Of a stretch of 7,202 nucleotides of DNA, positions 1 to 7,202 are shown piece after piece. Source of the stretch: Rhodobacterales bacterium CG2_30_65_12 (GTDB lineage: Bacteria > Pseudomonadota > Alphaproteobacteria > Rhodobacterales > Rhodobacteraceae); contig MNZL01000064.1 in the NCBI GenBank assembly GCA_001873585.1, positions 1,346-8,547 on the forward strand, written 5' to 3'. Position 1 is the first letter of the stretch; every line of letters starts with the position of its first letter. The translations under genes were made by a program, and so were the position numbers. The notes beneath the pieces were generated by a model that was not told the origin of the DNA, did not search any database, and saw only the letters and a program-made list of their open reading frames with translations.

Positions 1-105
1 CGCCCCCAGCCCCAGCCCCGCCGCCCCGGCCATGATCTGCCGGCGGTTGAGATAGCTTGCCTTCGGGGTCACGTCGCCCCAGGTGAGTTTGCTCTTGTAG
101 CCCAT
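1..105 (-). CDS. msrP: Protein-methionine-sulfoxide reductase catalytic subunit MsrP, N-terminal part (cut by window edge)
   Basis: Only the first 35 codons are in the window; the gene runs off the left edge. The N-terminus contains a W-G-D-V-T-P-K segment followed by L-N-R-R-Q-I-M and a Gly/Ala/Leu-rich stretch. This is the layout of the MsrP (YedY) leader, in which a short conserved segment precedes a twin-arginine (Tat) signal (Arg21-Arg22). The family is a periplasmic molybdopterin oxidoreductase that reduces methionine sulfoxide in oxidised envelope proteins, with electrons from the membrane haem protein MsrQ. The start at 105 is supported by AAAGG (112-116) six bases upstream. The gene diverges from the RTX gene across 237 bp in which I see no convincing promoter. 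The molybdenum-binding domain lies outside the window, so the call rests on the leader alone. Another Tat-exported protein is possible but less likely. Confidence 0.72.
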   Translation of the reverse strand, partial: MGYKSKLTWGDVTPKASYLNRRQIMAGAAGLGLGA

Positions 106-332
106 CGCGCACCTTTCTGCATTCACCGCCCCTACCTACCAAATCGCCGCGCGCAGGGAAAAACAACATGGTTCACGTTGCTGCGCGCGGCCTGTAACGC
201 AGGCAGCGCCCGCCCCGACCGGAGCCAACTTGTTCGAGATCAAGGCGACTTGAGCAACGGTGAGTTGGGGATCGCTTGCGAATGGTGGGGTCGCCGCCCA
301 GTACGCGTTGCCCTGCCCTGTTTTTTCAGGAT

Positions 333-338
333 GGAGGG
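333..338 (+). promoter_or_regulatory. Ribosome binding site deciding the RTX protein start
   Basis: GGAGGG lies four bases upstream of ATG at 343. The same reading frame is open upstream to a TTG at 178 and also has an ATG at 331, but neither has a comparable Shine-Dalgarno match. The 55 extra residues would add three cysteines to a protein that otherwise has none, which is atypical for RTX proteins. The ATG at 343 is therefore preferred. Confidence 0.75.
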
Positions 339-342
339 TAAC

Positions 343-2199
343 ATGGCGCTCATTTCTGGCGTTGGCACAACAATCACCAACAATTACACCGCGATCGGGG
401 GTGAGAATGTCTATCTCATCCAGCAGGGCGAAACGCTGATTGGCGACGCCGCCCCGGCGTTCAACTTCGACACCACCGACGGCAACACGCTGATCGTGCG
501 CGGCACAGTCTCGGGTGCCGTCGGCAGCGCAGTCGTCGGCCTGGCGGACGCCGAAGGCAATCAGGTGCGGGTCGCCAGCGACGGGCTGTTAACCGGCACC
601 ACGAACGCTGTGCTCCTTTACGGGGCATCGAGTGAATTGATGAACCGGGGCCAGATCGGAGCAAGCCACAGCACCGGCTTTGCCGTGGTGATGGGTGGCG
701 ATGGCTCGCTTGTGAACAACAGCGGCGCGATTACGGGCTCCAGAGGCGTGGTGGTGGAAGATGGCAACCCTGCGACTGTCGACTCCTACACCATCATCAA
801 CAGTGGCCGGATTAACGCGGGCAGCATCGGCGCTATCGCGCAGGGTTTCTTCAACGTCACGATCGAAAACAGCGGCTTGATCCGCAGCGACAACATGGCG
901 ATCGGGCTCGAAGGCGACCATGCCCGGATCGAGAACGATGGGAGGATCGTTGGCGGGCTTGTCGGGATCTACAATTCAGCAGCGGAAATGCAGCTCTTCA
1001 ACAACGAAGGCGGTGTGATCAAGGCGCGGTCCGTTGCCCCGCCAAACGCGCAGGATCCCATGACACCGGCACTATTAAGCTCCGCCGCCTATTTGGGTGG
1101 CGTGAACACGGATAGCATCGTCAATGCCGGCACCTTTGTCGGCGATGTCATCCTAGGTGCCGGCGATGACAGCTACTTAGGCCTCGGCACTGGATGGGTT
1201 GACGGCGTGGTTGAAGGCGGGGCCGGCCTTGACGTTCTGACCGGAAGCCGCGCCAGCGACACCCTGATCGGCGGCCTCGACGACGACGAGATCAACGGCC
1301 GTGGCGGCAATGACTCGCTCTTTGGCGATGAAGGATCCGACGGGATGGCTGGCGGCGCGGGGCATGACCGGATGTTTGGCGGGTCTGGCGATGACTGGAT
1401 GAGCGGTGGAGGCGGCAACGACTGGATGGCCGGCGAAGACGGCAACGACGTGCTGCATTCCGGGGCCGGAAACGACACTCTTTATGGCGGTGCCGGGCTC
1501 GATGCGTTGAATGGCGAAACTGGCGATGATCTGATCCATGGCGAAGGCGGCAACGACACGATCTTCGGCGAAGACGGGGCAGACTCGGTTTACGGCGACG
1601 ATGGCGATGACTGGCTTCAAGGCGACGGCGGCGCCGACCTGATCGTCGGTGGCGCTGGCAGGGATATCTTGGTCGGCGGCGCCGGGGCCGACACCTTGCG
1701 CGGCGGCGGCGATGGCGATATCCTCCACGGCGATGGCGGCGATGACATACTCTATGGCGGCACCGGCGCTGACGAACTCTATGGCGGCGCTGCCAATGAC
1801 AAGCTCTTCGGTGGCACCGACATGGATTTGCTGCTTGGCGGCACCGGCAATGACGTGCTCAGGGGCCAGGGGGGCGATGACACGCTCTTTGCCGACAGCG
1901 GCAACGACCAGCTTATTGGCGGCGCGGGGGCCGACGTGTTCGACTTCGCCGTTTGGCTTGACGATCTCGGCACCAACCGCATCCTCGACTTTGAAGCCGG
2001 CATCGACAAGATCGTCCTTGCCGGATTCGGGGTGGACACTGTTGAACTGGCGCTTGGCCGGGCGCTCAGCCAGTCTGGCAGCAACGCGGTGATCGACCTC
2101 GACCTTCTCAACGACCCCATCACGCCGACGCCGAATTCGGGCCTGCTCATCATCGTCGGGGCATGGGGCCAGATCGACGCGTCGGACTTCATCATCTGA
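343..2199 (+). CDS. RTX calcium-binding protein with N-terminal beta-helix-like repeats, predicted type I secretion substrate
   Basis: The product has 618 residues and no cysteine. Residues 99-265 carry seven copies of an [LI]xNxGxI-like motif about 22-28 residues apart (the last gap is wider), as seen in right-handed beta-helix and autotransporter-like proteins. Residues 291-533 are 27 consecutive RTX nonapeptides (xGGxGxDxU plus hydrophobic), preceded by one isolated copy at 271-279. Such arrays bind calcium and fold into a parallel beta-roll after export to the calcium-rich outside. The last 85 residues are repeat-free and end in a hydrophobic D-F-I-I, typical of the uncleaved C-terminal signal read by type I secretion ABC systems. 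There is no N-terminal signal peptide. No protease, lipase or other catalytic motif is visible, so an adhesin, matrix or surface-layer-like role is inference. No exporter gene is in the window. The gene converges on the FkbM gene with 54 bp between stop codons. Confidence 0.88.
   Translation: MALISGVGTTITNNYTAIGGENVYLIQQGETLIGDAAPAFNFDTTDGNTLIVRGTVSGAVGSAVVGLADAEGNQVRVASDGLLTGTTNAVLLYGASSELMNRGQIGASHSTGFAVVMGGDGSLVNNSGAITGSRGVVVEDGNPATVDSYTIINSGRINAGSIGAIAQGFFNVTIENSGLIRSDNMAIGLEGDHARIENDGRIVGGLVGIYNSAAEMQLFNNEGGVIKARSVAPPNAQDPMTPALLSSAAYLGGVNTDSIVNAGTFVGDVILGAGDDSYLGLGTGWVDGVVEGGAGLDVLTGSRASDTLIGGLDDDEINGRGGNDSLFGDEGSDGMAGGAGHDRMFGGSGDDWMSGGGGNDWMAGEDGNDVLHSGAGNDTLYGGAGLDALNGETGDDLIHGEGGNDTIFGEDGADSVYGDDGDDWLQGDGGADLIVGGAGRDILVGGAGADTLRGGGDGDILHGDGGDDILYGGTGADELYGGAANDKLFGGTDMDLLLGGTGNDVLRGQGGDDTLFADSGNDQLIGGAGADVFDFAVWLDDLGTNRILDFEAGIDKIVLAGFGVDTVELALGRALSQSGSNAVIDLDLLNDPITPTPNSGLLIIVGAWGQIDASDFII
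637..1137 (+). repeat. Seven [LI]xNxGxI-type repeats (putative beta-helix) in the RTX protein
   Basis: Within the protein the motif occurs at residues 99-105 (LMNRGQI), 123-130, 151-157 (IINSGRI), 174-180 (IENSGLI), 196-202 (IENDGRI), 218-226 and 259-265 (IVNAGTF). The spacing of about 22-28 residues fits one coil of a right-handed parallel beta-helix with an Asn at a turn. The repeats are recognisable as protein only. At the DNA level they are diverged, so they are old and not a recent duplication. The structural reading is inference from the motif pattern. Confidence 0.6.
1213..1941 (+). repeat. 27 tandem RTX nonapeptide repeats (27-bp units, no indels)
   Basis: This stretch is exactly 27 units of 27 bp, encoding residues 291-533. 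Every unit has Asp at position 7 and a hydrophobic residue (L, I, M, V or F) at position 9. Gly at position 2 is replaced only twice (units beginning HS and FA). Gly at position 5 is replaced five times (units 2, 3, 19, 22 and 23 of the array). The unbroken register predicts a single continuous calcium-loaded beta-roll. The repeat also leaves long open frames on the other strand and in another forward frame, which are by-products. Confidence 0.93.
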
Positions 2200-2217
2200 C
2201 GGATCGCTGCGCTTGCG

Positions 2218-2238
2218 GGAGGCGGCCTTGCCCCCTCC
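2218..2238. terminator. Weak hairpin between convergent genes, possible shared terminator
   Basis: GGAGGCGG and CCCCCTCC can pair around a five-base loop (CCTTG) with one C-C mismatch. The element lies in the 54-bp gap between the RTX gene and the FkbM gene, where a bidirectional terminator would be expected. There is no clear T-run on either side, so intrinsic termination is doubtful. Confidence 0.3.
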
Positions 2239-2253
2239 TGCTCAAACCAGGCC

Positions 2254-3105
2254 TCAGGCCGCAGATTTCTTGGTGGAAGCTGCGGCCTTTTTCGTGGCGG
2301 TTTTCTTGGGCGCAGGCTTGCTTTTGCTGGACGCGGCTTTCTTGCGCGCGGGCTTCACCTTGTCCACCGCCTTAGGCACGAGCAGGTGGTTCTTGTTGAG
2401 CCGGTAGCGCTGCACCGTCTCGGCCACATCATAGTCATGCCCGGCCACCCAATCCGCGAACGCCGCTTCGTTCTGGTTATCGACCTCGACCAACAGCACC
2501 GGGCGATGCTGCGAAATGGTCGCTTCCAGCCCGGCCAGCGCCTGCATCTCCATGCCCTCGACGTCGATCTTGATCAGATCGGGCGTCTCGCCCGCCAGAA
2601 GCTCGTCGCCCGGCAGAACCACCAGATCGCCCGCGCCCGGCAGCATCTTCGCGCCGCCAAGGTTGCGCGCGCGGTTTTCCATCGCGTAGCCCTCGGCGCG
2701 CTGGTCCGACAGCCCCACGCCAAGCTTGCCAAGCTCCACCACGCCTTCGAGCCGGTTCACCAGGACGTTGTGAACGAGCAGCCGCCAGGCACGCGGGTTT
2801 GGCTCCACCGGCACCACCCGCCCGGCCTTCAGGATCAGCCCGGCATAGAGCGTGTGGTTGCCCACGTTCGCCCCGATATCAATAAAGCTGCCGCCCTCGG
2901 GAAACAGCGCCTTGAGCTGGCCAAGCTCGCGCTGTTCATAAAACCGCCCGCGCCGGTGATTGCGCTGGATCGGATCGTTTTCCATGTTGGTGCAAAAGCT
3001 CACCGGCTGGCCCGCCACCCGGGTGTGGGTGATCACAAGGTTCTTCGCCGAAACGGGTTTGCCCCCGGCCAGCTTTCTCAGAATCCGCCCGACTGCCGGT
3101 GTCAT
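2254..3105 (-). CDS. FkbM-family SAM-dependent methyltransferase with Lys/Ala-rich C-terminal tail
   Basis: The product has 283 residues. The Rossmann-type SAM site is clear: F-I-D-I-G-A-N-V-G-N at 74-83 (motif I), an acidic E-P-N at 101-103 ending strand 2, and D-L-I-K-I-D-V-E-G at 176-184 followed by the R-P-V-L-L-V-E-V strand at 201-208. This is the FkbM methyltransferase pattern. Members commonly O-methylate sugars or small molecules and often lie near polysaccharide or glycosylation genes; the substrate here cannot be told. The start at 3105 is chosen because GGAGG lies eight bases upstream. The frame stays open as far as 3297 but would then cross the clpB terminator and the clpB stop. 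An ATG five codons upstream (3120) has only a weak GGAACGG. Residues 245-283 form a very basic low-complexity tail outside the fold. The gene lies on the same strand as clpB, 172 bp downstream of its stop and beyond a strong terminator, so it is probably transcribed separately; no promoter is convincing. Confidence 0.87.
   Translation of the reverse strand: MTPAVGRILRKLAGGKPVSAKNLVITHTRVAGQPVSFCTNMENDPIQRNHRRGRFYEQRELGQLKALFPEGGSFIDIGANVGNHTLYAGLILKAGRVVPVEPNPRAWRLLVHNVLVNRLEGVVELGKLGVGLSDQRAEGYAMENRARNLGGAKMLPGAGDLVVLPGDELLAGETPDLIKIDVEGMEMQALAGLEATISQHRPVLLVEVDNQNEAAFADWVAGHDYDVAETVQRYRLNKNHLLVPKAVDKVKPARKKAASSKSKPAPKKTATKKAAASTKKSAA
2257..2373 (-). other. Histone-H1-like Lys/Ala-rich tail of the FkbM methyltransferase
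   Basis: These codons give the last 39 residues (245-283), with 13 Lys, 1 Arg and 11 Ala, plus Pro, Ser and Thr, and a single Asp. Lysine pairs (KK) recur five times, separated by Ala/Ser/Pro/Thr-rich spacers. The tail follows directly after the last predicted strand (R-L-N-K-N-H-L-L-V-P). It should be disordered and strongly positive, so it could bind nucleic acid, acidic polymers or membranes. The composition is directly visible; the role is inference. Confidence 0.8.
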
Positions 3106-3113
3106 GCCTCTTG

Positions 3114-3118
3114 CCTCC
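3114..3118 (-). promoter_or_regulatory. Ribosome binding site deciding the FkbM methyltransferase start
   Basis: The minus strand reads GGAGG eight bases before ATG at 3105. The site overlaps the alternative ATG at 3120 (ATGGAGG), which argues that 3105 is the true start and the upstream ATG is incidental. Confidence 0.65.
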
Positions 3119-3225
3119 ATCGCCGTTCCGCACCCGGATCTCGCGCCAGGGTTTGGCCCAAACTGCCCGCGATTGCCGCACCGCGCAAGGTGTGCCGTTT
3201 TTCCAGATCGGCTTTTGCCACAATG

Positions 3226-3253
3226 AAAACCCCGCCGGATCACTCCGGCGGGG
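3226..3253 (-). terminator. Rho-independent terminator of clpB
   Basis: A perfect 10-bp GC-rich stem (CCCCGCCGGA with TCCGGCGGGG) closes a four-base TCAC loop at 3230-3253. On the minus strand it is followed by TTTT (3229-3226). It begins 24 bp past the clpB stop codon and separates clpB from the FkbM gene. The T-run is short, so some read-through is possible. Confidence 0.85.
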
Positions 3254-3262
3254 CTATTCTCA

Positions 3263-3277
3263 AGCCTTTTTGAAGGC

Positions 3278-3278
<1 letters not shown>
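3263..3278. other. Small hairpin at the clpB stop codon
   Basis: AGCCTT and AAGGCT form a six-base-pair stem around a TTTG loop, overlapping the clpB stop by one base. It sits nine bases before the main terminator stem. It may help mark the mRNA 3' end or may be incidental. Confidence 0.4.
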
Positions 3279-5893
<2,615 letters not shown>

Positions 5894-5959
5894 GGTCTTC
5901 TCCTTTTCAAAGCGCCCGGATTCCGAGGTGCCCGCCTCGCAGCACACCCCTTTTCGGGC

Positions 5960-5971
5960 CTCTGATCAGAG
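5960..5971. promoter_or_regulatory. 12-bp palindrome at the expected clpB transcription start
   Basis: CTCTGATCAGAG is a perfect inverted repeat that overlaps the last two bases of the clpB -10 element and would span the start site. It could be an operator for a dimeric regulator or a chance palindrome. No known regulator is recognised. Confidence 0.3.
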
Positions 5972-5997
5972 ATGGGGACGGGGGAAAAAATCTCAAG
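5970..5997 (-). promoter_or_regulatory. Sigma-32 (RpoH) heat-shock promoter of clpB
   Basis: On the minus strand, CTTGAGA (5997-5991) is followed by a 13-base spacer and then CCCCATCT (5977-5970). The RpoH consensus is CTTGAAA, 13-14 bases, CCCCATNT, so only one base of the -35 differs. Transcription should begin near 5963, giving a 5' leader of about 70 bases before the clpB ATG. ClpB is a classical RpoH-regulon member, so sequence and biology agree. Confidence 0.88.
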
Positions 5998-6088
5998 ATA
6001 TCCCCTTTTTGAATCTCCACCGCTTCGGCACATCCAATCAGGAGAATGGTCAAACATCTGCGGAAGGTTGGTATTGAAGACGCACAAG

Positions 6089-6400
6089 ATGGACGAGAGC
6101 GGCGCTGCCTCACCGATACATGCAACAAAAATCGACATTGCCGATCTGCACTTCAGCGCCGGGGCCGAAGGCTACCAGGGCTATGTTTCGATCGAGCTTC
6201 GGCCCGCGCAAGACGGTCCGCCGATACACCTGCAATTTCTCTGCCACGCCGCGCAGCCGCGCGATTGCCCCTCTGCCATTGTCACCCGCGATCTGATCGC
6301 GGACGCACTGCGCCAGGCGCACCGGATGCCCGGCTTTCGCCGTGGCAAACGCCGGATCGAGGTGAATATCGCGCAGGCCCGGATTTCGGCGCGCCCTTGA
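6089..6400 (+). CDS. Small protein of unknown function upstream of pyrF
   Basis: The product is 103 residues if translation begins at the ATG at 6089. I do not recognise a family. The N-terminal half alternates polar and hydrophobic residues (K-I-D-I-A-D-L-H-F, then G-Y-V-S-I-E-L and I-H-L-Q-F), suggesting beta strands. Residues 62-80 look helical, and a basic patch R-R-G-K-R-R (84-89) follows. There are two cysteines (52 and 60), no signal peptide and no membrane segment, so it is probably cytosolic. The start is uncertain: the ATG has only a weak GAAGA upstream, whereas a TTG at 6074 has GGAAGG (6062-6067) six bases upstream and would add five residues. The frame is open back to 5972, but that would reach into the clpB promoter. 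It is divergent from clpB and ends 60 bp before pyrF, so co-transcription with pyrF is plausible. Codon use fits the neighbouring genes. Confidence 0.62.
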   Translation: MDESGAASPIHATKIDIADLHFSAGAEGYQGYVSIELRPAQDGPPIHLQFLCHAAQPRDCPSAIVTRDLIADALRQAHRMPGFRRGKRRIEVNIAQARISARP

Positions 6401-6460
6401 GCTTGACCGGAGCGCCCCGGCTGGCCGAAAAGGGCGCGACCCGAGCCAAAGGAGCGCACC

Positions 6461-7156
6461 ATGACCCAGACCGATGAACGCCTGATTACTGCGCTCGATG
6501 TGCCGAACGCGCTCGAAGGTCTGCAACTGGCCCAGACCATCGGCGATGCCTGCGGCTTCTACAAGATCGGCCTCGGCATGCTCACCGGCGGCGGGCTGGC
6601 GCTGGCGCGCGAGTTGATCGACGAGATGGACAAGCGCGTGTTTCTCGACATGAAGCTGTTCGACATTGGCAACACCGTCGAAGCCGCCGTGCGCGGTCTT
6701 GCCCATTACGGGCTCGATTTTCTCACCGTGCATGGCGATCCGCATGTCGTGCGCGCCGCTTCCGAGGGTAAGGGTGGCTCCGAGTTGCGCATCCTCGCGG
6801 TGACGATCCTCACCTCGCTCGACCGCGCCGATCTCGATGCCGCGCTGATCAAACCCGGCGATGTGGCCGACCTCGTGGTCGAACGCGCCGCGCGCGCATT
6901 TGACGCGGGTGCCGACGGCGTGATCGCCAGCCCGCTGGAAGCGCCGCTGATCCGCGCTCTGCCTCAGGCCGAGGGCCGTCTCATCGTCACCCCCGGTGTG
7001 CGCCCGCCAGGCAGCGCACTGGGCGACCAGAAGCGGGTGATGACCCCGGCCGAAGCAATCCACGCCGGGGCGGATCATATCGTGATCGGCCGCCCGATCG
7101 TTCGCGCTTCGGATCCTCGCGCAACCGCCGAGGCTATCCTCGCCACGCTGCCCTGA
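6461..7156 (+). CDS. pyrF: Orotidine 5'-phosphate decarboxylase
   Basis: The 231-residue product is normal length for bacterial PyrF, which converts orotidine 5'-monophosphate to UMP, the last step of de novo pyrimidine synthesis, in the cytosol. It is a TIM-barrel dimer. Visible signatures are A-L-D-V-P (11-15), Y-K-I-G (34-37), the catalytic charged network D-M-K-L-F-D-I-G-N-T (Asp63, Lys65, Asp68), T-V-H-G after strand 4, G-V-I-A-S-P, the substrate-phosphate segment T-P-G-V-R-P and I-V-I-G-R-P-I near the C-terminus. All key residues are present. The start at 6461 has AAAGGAG (6448-6454) six bases upstream. It lies 60 bp downstream of the small unknown gene on the same strand. No clear terminator is visible in the 46 bases that remain after the stop. 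Confidence 0.97.
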   Translation: MTQTDERLITALDVPNALEGLQLAQTIGDACGFYKIGLGMLTGGGLALARELIDEMDKRVFLDMKLFDIGNTVEAAVRGLAHYGLDFLTVHGDPHVVRAASEGKGGSELRILAVTILTSLDRADLDAALIKPGDVADLVVERAARAFDAGADGVIASPLEAPLIRALPQAEGRLIVTPGVRPPGSALGDQKRVMTPAEAIHAGADHIVIGRPIVRASDPRATAEAILATLP

Positions 7157-7175
7157 CCGGTCTTCTTTGGTCGGC

Positions 7176-7202
7176 AAATACCTCGGGGAGTTTGAGGGGC
7201 AG
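7176..7202 (+). repeat. Possible Rhodobacterales intergenic GGGG-rich element, cut by window edge
   Basis: After pyrF the sequence AAATACCTCGGGGAG leads into TTTGAGGGGCAG at the window end. AAATA followed by a C/G-rich block and GGGGCAG resembles a short element I associate with gene ends in Rhodobacteraceae genomes, where the GGGG usually pairs with a following CCCC. The second half is outside the window, so neither the hairpin nor the repeat status can be shown here. Confidence 0.28.

Noticed and set aside
178..342. N-terminal extension of the RTX protein from a TTG at 178
   Set aside because: It has no ribosome binding site, adds three cysteines to a cysteine-free protein, and the ATG at 343 has GGAGGG at ideal spacing.
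106..342. Possible sigma-70-type promoters between msrP and the RTX gene
   Set aside because: Several TTG-containing stretches exist, but none has a matching -10 at proper spacing; nothing could be called with confidence.
1177..2092. Long open frames on the minus strand (1177-1728) and in another forward frame (1649-2092) across the RTX array
   Set aside because: A 27-bp period is a multiple of three, so a stop-free unit stays stop-free in every copy and in alternate frames. These are by-products of the repeat.
2386..3273. 295-codon open frame antisense to the FkbM gene
   Set aside because: It is a composition shadow of the methyltransferase, with no motifs, and it runs through the clpB terminator.
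6046..6477. 143-codon forward frame starting at an ATG with nearby AGGAG
   Set aside because: AGGAG is only one base from the ATG, the product is Arg-rich without structure, and the frame overlaps the better-supported small gene and the pyrF start.
7157..7175. Possible pyrF terminator hairpin (ACCGGT and GGTC segments)
   Set aside because: The arms pair over only four bases and no T-run follows.
6110..7177. 355-codon open frame antisense to pyrF and the small upstream gene
   Set aside because: It covers two genes whose sense strands read well; the product is low in hydrophobic core and resembles no family.

Overview
The window looks like chromosomal DNA of a marine-type Rhodobacterales (Roseobacter-group) alphaproteobacterium. 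The reasons are the high GC content, strongly GC-biased third codon positions, an MsrP N-terminus and a PyrF of alphaproteobacterial type, and an RTX-type secreted protein. The genus cannot be fixed from this sequence alone. No tRNA, rRNA, CRISPR array, insertion sequence or attachment site was seen.

Layout. Positions 1-105 (minus) hold the first 35 codons of msrP, a Tat-exported periplasmic methionine sulfoxide reductase. A 237-bp divergent intergenic region with no convincing promoter separates it from a 618-residue RTX protein (343-2199, plus). That protein has an N-terminal set of [LI]xNxG repeats resembling a beta-helix, then 27 uninterrupted calcium-binding nonapeptides and a C-terminal region typical of type I secretion substrates. 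Converging on it from the minus strand is an FkbM-family methyltransferase gene (2254-3105) with an unusual 39-residue Lys/Ala-rich, histone-H1-like tail. Upstream of that, on the same strand, is clpB (3278-5893), the heat-shock disaggregase. It is bounded by a strong hairpin terminator (3226-3253) and a near-consensus sigma-32 promoter (5970-5997). Divergent from clpB are a 103-residue protein of unknown function (about 6089-6400) and pyrF (6461-7156), orotidine 5'-phosphate decarboxylase. The small gene and pyrF lie 60 bp apart on the same strand and could be co-transcribed.

How the genes relate. The window is a set of largely independent units, not one pathway: periplasmic protein repair (msrP), a secreted calcium-binding surface or extracellular protein, a methyltransferase of unknown substrate, cytosolic protein disaggregation (clpB), and pyrimidine synthesis (pyrF). 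No type I secretion ABC transporter or membrane-fusion gene is present, so the RTX protein must use an exporter encoded elsewhere.

I did not find a new multi-gene system. The most interesting points are the fully regular RTX array joined to a second repeat fold, the H1-like tail on the FkbM methyltransferase, and the readable sigma-32 promoter with a palindrome at its expected start site.
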